From the NCBI RefSeq assembly GCF_051388935.1, contig NZ_JBPKBI010000009.1:1-64000 (forward strand): 64,000 bases of DNA, given 5' to 3'. Shown in pieces: positions 44,973 through 54,260 of this stretch. The notes beneath the pieces were generated by a model. The model did not search any database, had not been told where the DNA came from, and was given only the letters and a program-made list of their open reading frames with translations. Positions within the stretch are counted from its first letter, which is position 1. Every line of letters starts with the position of its first letter. The stretch comes from Yinghuangia sp035454725 (GTDB taxonomy: Bacteria > Actinomycetota > Actinomycetes > Streptomycetales > Streptomycetaceae). Position numbers and translations under genes: made by a program.

Positions 44973-46355
44973 TCAGGCCGGCCGGATGTTCTGGTTGAGG
45001 TGGAAGACGTTGTCCGGGTCGTACTCCGCCTTCACCGCGGCCAGGCGCCCGTAGTTGCCGGGGCCGAACGAGTCGACCACGCGGGCGTGTCCCTCGTCGC
45101 CGATGAAGTTGAGGTACACCGTCTCCGTCGCCCAGGGCCGCACGTCGGCGCAGACGTCGTGCGCCCACTGCGCGCCGCGCGCGTCGTCGGCGGGGTCCTC
45201 CCACACGCCGAACGGGTGGACGGCGTACGGCATGTTGCGCCACGGCACCGGGAACTCCTGCGGGCCGCCCGCGAGCATGCCGCCCTGCGGGAAGACGACG
45301 TGCAGCGACGGGGACGGCACGATCATCTCGGGGGCGCGGGCGCAGAACGCGTCGACCGCCTCGTCGGGGAACGACTGCAAGTACTCCGCGGACCAGTAGT
45401 TCCGCATCCCGGGCGGGTCGTCGAGCATGCGCTGGAATTCGGCGTACGGCATGTCCGTGATCAGCGCCCCTTCCGGGGCGAGGCCCAGCAGCGGCGTCAC
45501 CGCCTCCTGGCACACGGCCTCCGGACCGGCGCATGTCACCAGCGCCGCGCAGGTCAGGCGGCCGACAAGGTGCGCGGGCACGAACTCCTCGGGCGGCCCG
45601 GTGAGGAAGAGGAACGCGCCGCCGAACTCGTCGGGCGCCCCGGCGAAGAAGTCCCGGTAGGTGCGCAGCACATCGGGCCCGTATTCGGGCGACCACAACA
45701 GCAGTGCCATGCTGAAATCCGGCAGCTTGTGCAAGGCGAACGTGAAGGACGTGACGACGCCGAAATTGCCGCCGCCGCCGTGCAGCGCCCAGAACAACTC
45801 GGGGTGGTCGTCGGCGTCCGTACGCACGATCCGCCCCTCGGCGGTCACCAGGTCGGCGGCCAGCAGGTTGTCGCACGCCAGGCCGAACTTCCTTTCCAGC
45901 CACCCCGATCCGCCGCCGAGGGTGAAGCCGCCGACACCGGTCGTCGACGCACGTCCTCCGGTGGTGGCCAGTGCGTGGGGCTGGGCGGCGTTGTCGAGAT
46001 CGGCCATGGTCGCGCCCCCGCCGACCCGGATCGTGAGCGCGTCGGCGTCGACGACGGCCTCGTTCATGCGGCGCAGGTCGATCACCAGCCCGCCTTCCGT
46101 GAGGGACTTGCCGGCGACGCCGTGCCCGCCGCCGCGCACCGAGACCTCCATCCCCGTCTCGCGTGCCATGGCCAGCGCGCGGGCGACGTCGTCGCGGCTC
46201 GTGCACTGGGCGATGACCCCGGGACGTTTGTCGACGGCGGCGTTGAAGATGCGGCGGGCCTTGTCGTAGTCGGCGGCGCCGGGCAGCAGGACGCTGCCGC
46301 CGAAGCCGCCGCGCAGGCTCTCGATTCTGGCGGTGTCCGGGCCGAGGGTGGTCAT
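44973..46355 (-). CDS. FAD-binding oxidoreductase, berberine-bridge type
   Basis: 460 residues. FAD-binding-4 domain: CTSRDDVARALAMARETGMEV, VSVRGGGHGVAGKS (the His is the usual covalent FAD attachment site), VGGFTLGGGSGWLERKFGLACD, LHGGGGNFGVVTSF. The C-terminal berberine-bridge-enzyme segment YLNFIGDEG then EYDPDNVFHLNQNIRP is present. No Cys is seen at the second attachment position, so single-covalent FAD is likely. No signal peptide; substrate unknown, relatives oxidise sugars, alkaloids or antibiotic intermediates. Start at 46355 (MTTLGPDT). It is inserted between the convergent helicase-like gene and cmk and breaks the usual tyrA-cmk linkage. Confidence 0.9.
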   Translation of the reverse strand: MTTLGPDTARIESLRGGFGGSVLLPGAADYDKARRIFNAAVDKRPGVIAQCTSRDDVARALAMARETGMEVSVRGGGHGVAGKSLTEGGLVIDLRRMNEAVVDADALTIRVGGGATMADLDNAAQPHALATTGGRASTTGVGGFTLGGGSGWLERKFGLACDNLLAADLVTAEGRIVRTDADDHPELFWALHGGGGNFGVVTSFTFALHKLPDFSMALLLWSPEYGPDVLRTYRDFFAGAPDEFGGAFLFLTGPPEEFVPAHLVGRLTCAALVTCAGPEAVCQEAVTPLLGLAPEGALITDMPYAEFQRMLDDPPGMRNYWSAEYLQSFPDEAVDAFCARAPEMIVPSPSLHVVFPQGGMLAGGPQEFPVPWRNMPYAVHPFGVWEDPADDARGAQWAHDVCADVRPWATETVYLNFIGDEGHARVVDSFGPGNYGRLAAVKAEYDPDNVFHLNQNIRPA

Positions 46356-46660
46356 GGTGTGCCCTGCCTTCGCGTGCTCCCCGAGCCTCCCCGAGCGGTA
46401 CGCGGCACCGCGTCGGTCGGGCGGGACTGCGCGGACATGCCGCTTCATCCACGGTAAATCTCAGGCGAAAGGGGCGAAACATTACTTGTCTCAAGAAGGG
46501 GCGCACCAGACCGCCGCCGGGGCCGGTGTCAACCGGGGCCGACGGTCCGGCGTCCCCGGCGCCCGGCGAGGCACCGCCGGTGAATCGGGGATGATCGAGG
46601 CGCGCCGTTCCCGGTACCCTCGGGGGAACAACCTCCTGGAATCGAAGGGTCTCCCTGGCC
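46356..46660. promoter_or_regulatory. Divergent region between FAD oxidase and cmk
   Basis: 305 bp with promoters expected for both genes. The AT-richest part is 46450-46495 (GTAAATCTCAGGCGAAAGG, GAAACATTACTTG), the likely promoter zone. I could not pick a convincing pair of hexamers or an operator. Confidence 0.35.
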
Positions 46661-47356
46661 GTGGATACACGCACGCCGCTCGCGACGATCGTGGTCGCGG
46701 TCGACGGTCCGTCCGGTTCCGGAAAGTCGAGCGTGTCACGCGCCGTCGCCCAGCGTCTCGGGCTGCGCTACCTCGACACCGGTGCGATGTACCGCGCGAT
46801 GACCTGGTGGATGCTGCACAACGGCATCGACGTGCACGACGCCGCCGCCGTCGCGGCGGCGGCCGACAAGCCCGAGCTGGTGTCCGGCACCGACCCGGCC
46901 GCGCCGACCATCACCGCCGACGCCGCCGACGTCGCCGTGCCGATCCGGGGCCCGGAGGTCACCGCGGCGGTCAGCGCCGTCAGCGCGGTCCCGGAGGTCC
47001 GCACCCGACTGGTCGCCATGCAGCGCGCCGTCATAGGCTCCGGCGGCATCGTCGTCGAGGGTCGCGACATCGGGACCGTCGTCGCACCCGACGCCGCGGT
47101 CAAGGTGTACCTGACCGCCAGCGAGGCCGCCCGCGCCGCCCGTCGCAACGCCGAGAGCAGCGACCCCGCGGTCACCGTGAGCGCGACGCAGGCCGACCTG
47201 GCCCGCCGCGACGCCCTCGACTCCGGCCGCGCCACCGCCCCGCTGGCCATGGCCGACGACGGCATCCTCGTCGACACCACCGAGATGGACCGCGACCAGG
47301 TCGTCGAGCACCTGCTCGCGCTCGTCGCCGCCCGCGCGGAGGGCGCCGCGCAGTGA
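46661..47356 (+). CDS. cmk: Cytidylate kinase
   Basis: 231 residues. Phosphorylates CMP and dCMP. P-loop DGPSGSGKSSVSRAVA (15-30), LRYLDTGAMYRAMTWWML, VRTRLVAMQRAV, GGIVVEGRDIGTVVAPDA and the lid region with ARRNAESSDPAVTV, ending in DGILVDTTEMDRDQVVEHL. GTG start. Its stop overlaps the acyltransferase GTG by four bases. Confidence 0.95.
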   Translation: MDTRTPLATIVVAVDGPSGSGKSSVSRAVAQRLGLRYLDTGAMYRAMTWWMLHNGIDVHDAAAVAAAADKPELVSGTDPAAPTITADAADVAVPIRGPEVTAAVSAVSAVPEVRTRLVAMQRAVIGSGGIVVEGRDIGTVVAPDAAVKVYLTASEAARAARRNAESSDPAVTVSATQADLARRDALDSGRATAPLAMADDGILVDTTEMDRDQVVEHLLALVAARAEGAAQ

Positions 47357-48114
47357 GCCTCGCACCCGCGCGGCAGGCGGCGGACGCCGACCGCCGCCCC
47401 CGCTGGCCGGTCCCCACCGACATCACCAAGCCGCCGCTCTCGGCAGCCGCGCACCGCATCGGCATCCCGCTGCTGCGGTCCTTCTGGCGCATCCGGTCGC
47501 TCGGCACCCACCATGTGCCGCTCGGCGGGCCGGTCATCCTCGCCGGCAACCACACGAACTTCGCCGACGGCCCGCTGCTGTTCGCGTTCTGCCCGCGCCC
47601 GGTGCACTTCCTCGTCAAGCAGGAGATGTTCACCGGTGTCCTGGACCCGGTGCTGCGTGGCATCGGACACATCCCGGTCAACCGGGGCGCCGCCGACCGC
47701 GGCATGATCACGGACTCGCTGACCGTCCTGCGCGCCGGCAACGCGCTCGGCGTCTTCCCCGAGGGCACCCGCGGCGCGGGCGACTTCGGGGAGGTCCACA
47801 ACGGCCTCGCGTACCTCGCCATGCGCTCCGGCGCGCCCATCGTCCCCGTGGCGTGCCTGGGCACCGGCGACCGGGGGTCGTCCGCCGGCGCCATGCCCGC
47901 CTTCCGCGCGAAGATCGACGTCGTCTACGGCAAGCCGTTCCTGGCCGCCCCCGACACGGGCAACCGCTCGCGCCGCGTCGTCACCGAAGCGTCGCAGCGC
48001 ATCGTCGAACGCCTGACCGCCCACCTCCACGAGGCCGCGCGCCTGACCGGCCGGAGTCTCACCCGGGGCGAGGACCCCGCCGCGACCCCGGCCGCCGCCG
48101 ACGCGCGCGCCTGA
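47353..48114 (+). CDS. 1-acyl-sn-glycerol-3-phosphate acyltransferase (PlsC family)
   Basis: 253 residues. The HX4D acyltransferase motif is NHTNFAD (H67, D72); motif III is GVFPEGTRG (134-141); GIGHIPVNRG and PIVPVACLGT are the other conserved blocks. It transfers an acyl chain to lysophosphatidate or a similar acceptor at the membrane. Coupled to cmk by a four-base overlap and 30 bases ahead of der; the cmk-plsC-der order is conserved in actinomycetes. Confidence 0.92.
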   Translation: MSLAPARQAADADRRPRWPVPTDITKPPLSAAAHRIGIPLLRSFWRIRSLGTHHVPLGGPVILAGNHTNFADGPLLFAFCPRPVHFLVKQEMFTGVLDPVLRGIGHIPVNRGAADRGMITDSLTVLRAGNALGVFPEGTRGAGDFGEVHNGLAYLAMRSGAPIVPVACLGTGDRGSSAGAMPAFRAKIDVVYGKPFLAAPDTGNRSRRVVTEASQRIVERLTAHLHEAARLTGRSLTRGEDPAATPAAADARA

Positions 48115-48144
48115 CGCAAACACCCGAACGCAAGGACGCCACCC

Positions 48145-49626
48145 ATGCAGCACGACGCCGGTTCCGGCGCATCCGCCGAAGAGTTCCCGGGGACCTTCGA
48201 CCCCGAGGCGTGGGAGGCCGACTACGACCCGGACGAATGGGTCGACGCCGGCGGCGACCTCCTCGGCGGCGGGGAGGAGGAGGCCGAGGCACACGCCCAC
48301 ATGCCCGTCCTCGCCGTCGTCGGACGCCCCAACGTCGGCAAGTCCACACTGGTCAACCGCATCATCGGCCGCCGCCAGGCCGTCGTCGAGGACACCCCCG
48401 GGGTCACCCGCGACCGCGTCAAGTACGACGCCGACTGGAACGGTCGCCGCTTCACCGTCGTGGACACCGGCGGCTGGGAGAAGGACGTCCAGGGCATCGA
48501 CCTTTCGGTGGCCCTCCAGGCGGAGTTCGCGATCGACAACGCCGACGCGATCTTGTTCGTGGTCGACGCCACCGTTGGTGCGACCGACACCGACGAAGCG
48601 GTCGTGAAGCTCCTGCGCCGTGCCGGGAAGCCCGTCGTCCTCGCCGCCAACAAGGTCGACAACATGGCTCTGGAGGCCGACGCCGCCGCGCTGTGGTCGC
48701 TCGGCCTCGGCCAGCCGTACCCTGTCTCGGCCGTGCACGGCCGGGGCAGCGGCGACCTGCTCGACGCGGTCCTCGAAGCGCTGCCGGAGGCGCCCGCTCA
48801 GCGCTTCGGCACCGCCCTCGGCGGACCGCGCCGCGTCGCGCTGCTCGGCCGCCCCAACGTGGGCAAGTCGTCGATGCTGAACCGGCTCGCCGGCGAGACG
48901 CGCGTGGTCGTCGACCCGATCGCCGGGACGACCCGCGACCCGGTCGACGAGATGATCGAGCTTGGCGGGAAGACCTGGAAGTTCGTCGACACCGCGGGCA
49001 TCCGGCGGCGCGTGCACCTGACGCAGGGCGCGGACTTCTACGCGTCGTTGCGCACGACGGCCGCACTGGAGAAGGCCGAGGTCGCGGTGATCCTGATCGA
49101 CGCGAGCGAGCGGCTGGCCGAGCAGGACACCCGCATCATCTCGCTCGCGGTCGACTCGGGCCGCGCGATCGTCATCGCGTACAACAAGTGGGACCTGCTG
49201 GACGAGGAACGCCGGTACTACCTCGAACGCGAGATCGAACAGGACCTCGTACAGGTGCAGTGGGCCCCGCGCGTCAACGTCTCCGCGAAGACCGGGCGCC
49301 ACATGGAGAAGCTCGTCCCCGCGATCGAAACCGCGCTGGAGAGCTGGGAGAAGCGGATCCCGACCGGGCGCCTCAACGCGTTCCTCGGCCAGATCGTGGC
49401 CGCCCACCCGCACCCGGTGCGCGGCGGCAAGCAGCCCCGGATCCTCTTCGGCACCCAGGCGGGGACGAAGCCGCCGCGGTTCGTGCTGTTCACGTCGGGC
49501 TTCCTGGAGGCCGGCTACCGGCGGTTCGTCGAGCGCCGTCTCCGCGAGGAGTTCGGGTTCCCGGGCACGCCGATCGAGATCCGCATGAAGGTCAGGGAGA
49601 AGCGCTCGCGCAAGCCCGGCAGGTGA
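48145..49626 (+). CDS. der: Ribosome biogenesis GTPase Der (EngA)
   Basis: 493 residues. An acidic N-terminal tail (1-50, DYDPDEWVDAGGD) precedes two G domains: GRPNVGKSTLVNR near 62, DTPGVTRDR, DTGGWEK, NKVD; and GRPNVGKSSMLNR near 234, GTTRDPVDE, DTAGIRRRV, NKWDLLD. A KH-like domain closes the protein (GTQAGTKPPRFVLFTS, then RRFVERRLREEFGFPGTPIEI). It assists 50S subunit assembly. ATG start; convergent with the small acidic protein gene 48 bases downstream. Confidence 0.96.
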   Translation: MQHDAGSGASAEEFPGTFDPEAWEADYDPDEWVDAGGDLLGGGEEEAEAHAHMPVLAVVGRPNVGKSTLVNRIIGRRQAVVEDTPGVTRDRVKYDADWNGRRFTVVDTGGWEKDVQGIDLSVALQAEFAIDNADAILFVVDATVGATDTDEAVVKLLRRAGKPVVLAANKVDNMALEADAAALWSLGLGQPYPVSAVHGRGSGDLLDAVLEALPEAPAQRFGTALGGPRRVALLGRPNVGKSSMLNRLAGETRVVVDPIAGTTRDPVDEMIELGGKTWKFVDTAGIRRRVHLTQGADFYASLRTTAALEKAEVAVILIDASERLAEQDTRIISLAVDSGRAIVIAYNKWDLLDEERRYYLEREIEQDLVQVQWAPRVNVSAKTGRHMEKLVPAIETALESWEKRIPTGRLNAFLGQIVAAHPHPVRGGKQPRILFGTQAGTKPPRFVLFTSGFLEAGYRRFVERRLREEFGFPGTPIEIRMKVREKRSRKPGR

Positions 49627-49674
49627 CCCGGCCGGTACTCGGCACGCGGTTCGGCGACGGGCTCGGCGACGGGC

Positions 49675-50088
49675 TCAGAGCGACCGCGGGCGGCTCGGGG
49701 GCGCCGAGACCGGGGTGAGAGGCGGCAACCCGGACCGGCCGGGGCCGCCGGACCGGGCGGCGGAGCCCCCGCTGCCCGGAACGGTGGTCGGCGTGGACGG
49801 CTGCGCCGCCGACTGCCGGTCGCCGTAGTCGTCCGCGTCGGCGAAGGGCATGGAGAAGCCCGCGGGCCGGAAGGCCGGGATGGGCGCGGGACGCGGCACG
49901 TCGTAGCCGTCGAAACCGTCGAAGCCGTCGTAGCCCTCGAAGTCGTCGTAGCCGTCCGACCCGAACCCGGGGATCCCCGACGGCTCGCCGTAGCGGTCCC
50001 CGGGCACGGCCCGGAACATCCGCTGCCACTCCTCCATCAGCTTGTCGAAGATCGGCGTGGGCGAGCCGGCGGCCCCGGATCCGGACAT
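49675..50088 (-). CDS. Small acidic hypothetical protein
   Basis: 137 residues. The conserved-looking N-terminus SGSGAAGSPTPIFDKLMEEWQRMFRAVPGDR is followed by an acidic Gly/Tyr/Asp repeat (GYDDFEGYDGFDGFDGYD) and a Pro/Ser-rich tail. No domain, signal or membrane segment is recognised. Start at 50088 is chosen by the apparent conserved N-terminus; no good ribosome site is seen and the open frame continues upstream, so the start is uncertain. It lies between der and bioA. Confidence 0.62.
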   Translation of the reverse strand: MSGSGAAGSPTPIFDKLMEEWQRMFRAVPGDRYGEPSGIPGFGSDGYDDFEGYDGFDGFDGYDVPRPAPIPAFRPAGFSMPFADADDYGDRQSAAQPSTPTTVPGSGGSAARSGGPGRSGLPPLTPVSAPPSRPRSL

Positions 50089-50242
50089 GCTGCGGGTCGA
50101 GGAGCCGGTGTGCGGAGAATCGTCGAAGGTGAACACGTAAAGCCCAACGACGCAGCAGTCGTTGCGATGCGGGCAAAACGCCAGGAATCCATCAGCAGGC
50201 CTGGCGCTCCCGAGGGGACCTGGGATTTTCGTTCGCGGGGCG

Positions 50243-51604
50243 TCAGCCCTCCGGGGCCGGATGGACGGTGCCGACGACGTCGACCATCGCGCCGGTGACG
50301 GTCGCGAGGTCGGCACCACCCATGACGTAGGGCGGCATCGCGTACACCAGCTTCCCGAACGGCCGGATCCACACGCCGCGTTCGACGAACGCCGGCTGCA
50401 CGGCCGCCATGTCGACCGGCTCGTGCAACTCGATCACGCCGATCCCGCCGAGCACGCGCACATCGGCCACCTGCGGCAACCCACGTGCCGGCTCCAGCCC
50501 CGCCCGCAGGCCGGACTCCAGGGCCGCGACGCGCTCGCGCCACGGACCCGAGACCAACAGGTCGATGCTCGCCACCGCGACCGCCGCCGCAAGGGGATTC
50601 GCCATGAACGTCGGCCCGTGCATGAACGCGCCGTGCGCGCGGCTGATGGTCTCGGCGATCTCGTCGGTGCACAGCGTCGCGGCCATCGTCAGGTAGCCGC
50701 CGGTCAGCGCCTTGCCCACGCACATGATGTCGGGCGAGATACCGGCGTGCTCACACGCGAACATCGCACCGGTACGCCCGAAGCCCGTCGCGATCTCGTC
50801 CGCGATCAGCAGCACCCCGGTCTCATCGCACAGCTCGCGTACCCGGCGCAGATACGCCGGCGAGTAGAAGCGCATGCCGCCCGCGCCCTGCACGATCGGC
50901 TCCAACACCACTGCTGCGACTTCGTCCTGATGTTTTGTCAGCAATTCGGCGAAGGCCGCGGTGTCGGCGTCGTCCGCCGGGCGCTCGAACCCCGCCGGCG
51001 GCATCGGGGCGAACAACTGCTCCGGCAGCGCCCCCGACCACAGACTGTGCATGCCGCCTTCCGGGTCGCACACCGCCATGGCCGCGAACGTGTCGCCGTG
51101 GTAGCCGCCGCGTACCGTCAGCATGCGCGTTCGGCCGTCGTGCCCTCGGGCCCGCTGGTACTGCAACGCCATCTTGAGGGCGACCTCGACCGCGACCGAA
51201 CCCGAGTCGGCGGGGAACACCCGTTGCAGAGGCTCCGGCGTCAAATCGACCAGGCGCCGGGCCAGCTCCACCGCCGGCGGATGCGTCAGACCGCCGAACA
51301 TGACATGCGCCATCGCGTCCAACTGCCGCCGCGCGGCGGCGTTCAGCGACGGGTGGTTGTAGCCGTGGATCGCCGACCACCACGACGCCATGCCGTCGAC
51401 CAGCTCACGGCCGTCGGCGAGCCGCAGGCGCACGCCCGCCGCCGACACAACGGGAAACAGCGGCGCGTCGCCGAGCGCACCGGCGTACGGGTGCCAGATG
51501 TGGCGCCGGTCGTACGCCACCAGCTCGTCGCCGTCCAACCACCGGGCGCCGCCGGGGTCCGGACTGCCTGCAAGAACGCGATCATGCGGGTCAGCGGTGT
51601 TCAT
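50243..51604 (-). CDS. bioA: Adenosylmethionine-8-amino-7-oxononanoate aminotransferase
   Basis: 453 residues. PLP enzyme that makes 7,8-diaminopelargonic acid for biotin. IWHPYAGAL (37-45), DGMASWWSAIHGYNHP, DSGSVAVEVALKMALQY, GGYHGDTFAAM, DEIATGFGRTG (D269, E270) and PLP Lys298 in CVGKALTGGYL are typical of BioA rather than other class III aminotransferases. The ATG at 51604 is used; a GTG at 51623-51625 would add seven residues. No other bio gene is in the window. Confidence 0.93.
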   Translation of the reverse strand: MNTADPHDRVLAGSPDPGGARWLDGDELVAYDRRHIWHPYAGALGDAPLFPVVSAAGVRLRLADGRELVDGMASWWSAIHGYNHPSLNAAARRQLDAMAHVMFGGLTHPPAVELARRLVDLTPEPLQRVFPADSGSVAVEVALKMALQYQRARGHDGRTRMLTVRGGYHGDTFAAMAVCDPEGGMHSLWSGALPEQLFAPMPPAGFERPADDADTAAFAELLTKHQDEVAAVVLEPIVQGAGGMRFYSPAYLRRVRELCDETGVLLIADEIATGFGRTGAMFACEHAGISPDIMCVGKALTGGYLTMAATLCTDEIAETISRAHGAFMHGPTFMANPLAAAVAVASIDLLVSGPWRERVAALESGLRAGLEPARGLPQVADVRVLGGIGVIELHEPVDMAAVQPAFVERGVWIRPFGKLVYAMPPYVMGGADLATVTGAMVDVVGTVHPAPEG

Positions 51605-51734
51605 CGACGGGACGCTAGCAGGCACCCCGCGGACATCCCCGCCACCCCGGACCGCTGCCCGGTCGTGTCCCGGGGTGTGCCGCCACGGCCCCGTCCGCCG
51701 TGGCCACCCACCTGCCGTCAGGACCCGCCGGCCG

Positions 51735-52520
51735 TCACGATCCCGTCAGCGGCACCGAACCCGCCACCAGCAGTCCGCGCCGCCCCGCCTCGCGCAGCGC
51801 GGCCCCCAACTCGTCGTTGCCGGTGTGGATGCCGATCGTGCCGACCGGTGCCGCGTACAGCAGCACGACGCCGTTGCCGCGCGCCGCGCTCAGCCACGCC
51901 TCCGGCACCTCGGCCGGGACCTGCGCCTGCCACCACGCCTCCGTCCGGCCGCCCGCGCCCGGGAACAGCACCGACGTGAGGAACCCGCCTTCCAGCACCA
52001 CCGACCAGCCGCTGAGCAGCGGCGGCAGCATCCGGTCCGGGTCCGCCACCACACTGAAGCCGCGCTCGCCCAGCAGCGTCAGGAACTCGTCCTGGGACCC
52101 CTGCGTGCCCGGCCGCGCGACCGCCGCACCCGGTTCGACGACGAGTGCGGCGTAGGTGATGCCGTCGCAAACCATCATGCTGCCGGTGATCGAGATCGGG
52201 ACCGGGCCGCCGGGAACGACGGTCGGTGCCGGCACGTTCGACGGGTCGCCCTGCTGCGCGGCGATCAGCGGTTGGACCGCGGCGTCCGACACGGGGATGA
52301 CCTGTGAGGGGATGCACCGCGCGTGCGCGAAGGCGAGCACGGCCGTCTCCTGCGCGAGGTAGAGCAGCGCGCTGGTCTCCTCGACGGTCGTGTCGCCGCC
52401 GCCCCGGCACGACGCACACGCGTAGGTCTGCGGCCCGGTCTCCCCGGAGACCAGGCGGATGGCCTCGTCGTCGCCGATCTCGGCGCGGACCTCGGGACTG
52501 ACGTCCAGCAAGCGTGACAC
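51735..52520 (-). CDS. Hypothetical protein with C-x2-C / H-x2-C motif
   Basis: 261 residues; family not recognised. C35 and C38 (YACASCRGG), with H66 and C69 (FAHARC), suggest a bound metal near the N-terminus. The rest alternates short beta segments (ISITGSMMVCDGITYAALVVEP, LLSGWSVVLEGGFLTSVLFPG) without membrane helices. The GTG start has GAGGAG upstream. It sits between bioA and a lipoprotein gene on the same strand, each separated by more than 100 bases. Confidence 0.75.
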   Translation of the reverse strand: MSRLLDVSPEVRAEIGDDEAIRLVSGETGPQTYACASCRGGGDTTVEETSALLYLAQETAVLAFAHARCIPSQVIPVSDAAVQPLIAAQQGDPSNVPAPTVVPGGPVPISITGSMMVCDGITYAALVVEPGAAVARPGTQGSQDEFLTLLGERGFSVVADPDRMLPPLLSGWSVVLEGGFLTSVLFPGAGGRTEAWWQAQVPAEVPEAWLSAARGNGVVLLYAAPVGTIGIHTGNDELGAALREAGRRGLLVAGSVPLTGS

Positions 52521-52692
52521 GGTATGACTCCTCGTCGTCGCGGTGTATCGCGCCGGGACGTTACCGGTGTGTCACGTTCGGTGACATGGAGAGAGGTGTG
52601 AAGTCACCCGTACGAGCGGTGGTCGCGCGGGCAACACCAGGCCTGTACGGGGGATTTCACGTGAAATCAGCGGGTTCGTTCGCGGGCTGCGA

Positions 52693-53877
52693 TCAGCCGA
52701 AGAGCCATGGTGCGTCGGGCGCGACCGGGCAGTTTCCGGGTGCGGTCTGCGCTCCCGCGACGAAGGCCCGGAAGACGGTCTCGACCGGCACACCCGCGAC
52801 CTCCGCCGGCGCGCCTTCCTGGCGCGACATGCGGTAGGCCGTGTAGCAGCCCGGCACGCCTGCGTCCTCCGCGCGTTCTGCGTTGACCGCCGCGACGACC
52901 GTCCCGACGGCCGTGTCGGCCTTGGCCGCGGCGTCCTTCGCGGGCACCGGCGAGCTCACCCGGTGCGTCAGCCGGTCGCGTTCGCCCGGGACCTCGGCGA
53001 CCGGTGCCAGATAGCCCCCGACGGCGGTGAACGACAAGACCCGCCTGTTGTCGTAGAAGAGGTCGCACTTTTGGACGTAGCCGCCTGGGTTCGTCCCCGG
53101 GGCGAGGCCCTCGGCCGGGTACGCCGGGGTCACCGCGCTGCTCCAGCGCGCCCGTTGGGCGCCCTCGGCCGCCGGGCCGAGCAGGCGCGGGTCGACGGAC
53201 CAGCACACGTTCGCGTCGGTGACGGGCGCGGGCGCGGGGGCGGGCAGCACGGGCGCGGGCCGGTCGGGCGGCGCGACCCCGCAGTCCGCGTGCTCGTTGA
53301 CCCCGGCGGCCACGCGGGCCACCAGGCCGGCCAGTTGCTCCCTGTTGTCGGACTGGCCGCCGTCGAGGATGCGCACCCGTACGAGCAGTCCGACCGGGAG
53401 GGGGCTGCCGTTTATGATCAGGTTGCACTCGCGGGTGACCCAGGCGTCGTCGGGGCCGGTCATGCCGTTGAGGGTGACCCCGTTCGCGTTGCCGCCCAGC
53501 AGCGGCGCCGAAGCCGCCGTCGTCGACCCGGCCAACTGCACCAGGTCGCTGCCGGACATGTTCAGCGGGTGCGCGGACGCGGTGAACGACGTGTCCCCGG
53601 ACGAGACTTCGCAGTGGAGCACCGGGTACTTCGGCTCCGGTTTCTGGTCCTCGCGCACTGTCACGACGCCCTTGGGCAGGAGGGCCTTGACCTGCTTCGT
53701 CGGCAGAAGGCCGTCGCACACCTTCGCGGGCAGCGGGTCCGCCTTCTTGTCGTTGCCCACACTGCATCCGGTCAGGACGACGGCGGCGGCCAGTCCGGCG
53801 GCGACGACGCGCGTACGCGAGGACGGCCTGGAGCGAAAAATGGACAGCGGAGACACACCTCGGGCCTGGGTGGACAC
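52693..53877 (-). CDS. Probable lipoprotein of unknown function
   Basis: 394 residues. A signal peptide with basic n-region (RSRPSSRTR), hydrophobic core VVAAGLAAAVVLTG and lipobox LTGC (Cys38) predicts a membrane-anchored extracytoplasmic protein. The mature part is a duplicated-looking domain (DGLLPTKQVKALLPKGV; VCWSVDPRLLGPAAEGA) with paired Cys residues, similar to DUF3558-like actinomycete lipoproteins, though I cannot confirm the family. Start GTG 53877; a GTG at 53859 is equally possible and gives a more compact signal peptide. Confidence 0.8.
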   Translation of the reverse strand: MSTQARGVSPLSIFRSRPSSRTRVVAAGLAAAVVLTGCSVGNDKKADPLPAKVCDGLLPTKQVKALLPKGVVTVREDQKPEPKYPVLHCEVSSGDTSFTASAHPLNMSGSDLVQLAGSTTAASAPLLGGNANGVTLNGMTGPDDAWVTRECNLIINGSPLPVGLLVRVRILDGGQSDNREQLAGLVARVAAGVNEHADCGVAPPDRPAPVLPAPAPAPVTDANVCWSVDPRLLGPAAEGAQRARWSSAVTPAYPAEGLAPGTNPGGYVQKCDLFYDNRRVLSFTAVGGYLAPVAEVPGERDRLTHRVSSPVPAKDAAAKADTAVGTVVAAVNAERAEDAGVPGCYTAYRMSRQEGAPAEVAGVPVETVFRAFVAGAQTAPGNCPVAPDAPWLFG

Positions 53878-53912
53878 AGACCCGAAGGATAGCGGCAGGC
53901 CTTCGGTCGTTC

Positions 53913-54149
53913 TCAGCCGCGCCGGGCTTTGATCAGCCAGCCGGTGAAGGCGCCCACCGCGAACGTGCCGATCAGGACGATCCACATCGGCGCCTCGACC
54001 GTCGGGATCCAGAACCTGATCTCCGCGGACGCGGTGTTCGCCAGCACGAACCAGATGCTGAGGATGACGACCACGATCGTCAGCCACGTGCGGTTGTCGA
54101 ACTGTGCGAAGAAGTTTCCGCTTCGTCCGCCTTTGCCAGTACTTGACAT
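53913..54149 (-). CDS. LapA-like small membrane protein
   Basis: 78 residues with two membrane segments: LTIVVVILSIWFVLANTASA (about 23-42) and APMWIVLIGTFAVGAFTGWLI (about 53-73). FVLANT...EIRFWIPTVEAPMW and the short basic end KARRG match the lipopolysaccharide assembly protein A domain (DUF1049) family, common in Gram-positives with unknown role. Divergent from the MFS exporter. Confidence 0.8.
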   Translation of the reverse strand: MSSTGKGGRSGNFFAQFDNRTWLTIVVVILSIWFVLANTASAEIRFWIPTVEAPMWIVLIGTFAVGAFTGWLIKARRG

Positions 54150-54224
54150 GGTTTCAGGCTAGTCGGGGTCGGCGGATCCTGCCGGGAATGGCCGCGGGCG
54201 TGCCGGAATCCCAAGGGCAGGTAA

Positions 54225-54260
54225 AGTTGTGTTCCGCAACTAATGTCTGGTACAGTTAAT
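54225..54260 (+). promoter_or_regulatory. Candidate promoter/operator of the DHA2 exporter
   Basis: TTGTGT (54227-54232) and TACAGT (54251-54256) with 18 bases between make a plausible promoter. AGTTG/CAACT (54225-54229, 54237-54241) form a 5-bp inverted repeat over the -35. CTAATG and GTTAATG recur 12-15 bases apart. A repressor site is likely but no regulator gene is adjacent. Confidence 0.35.
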
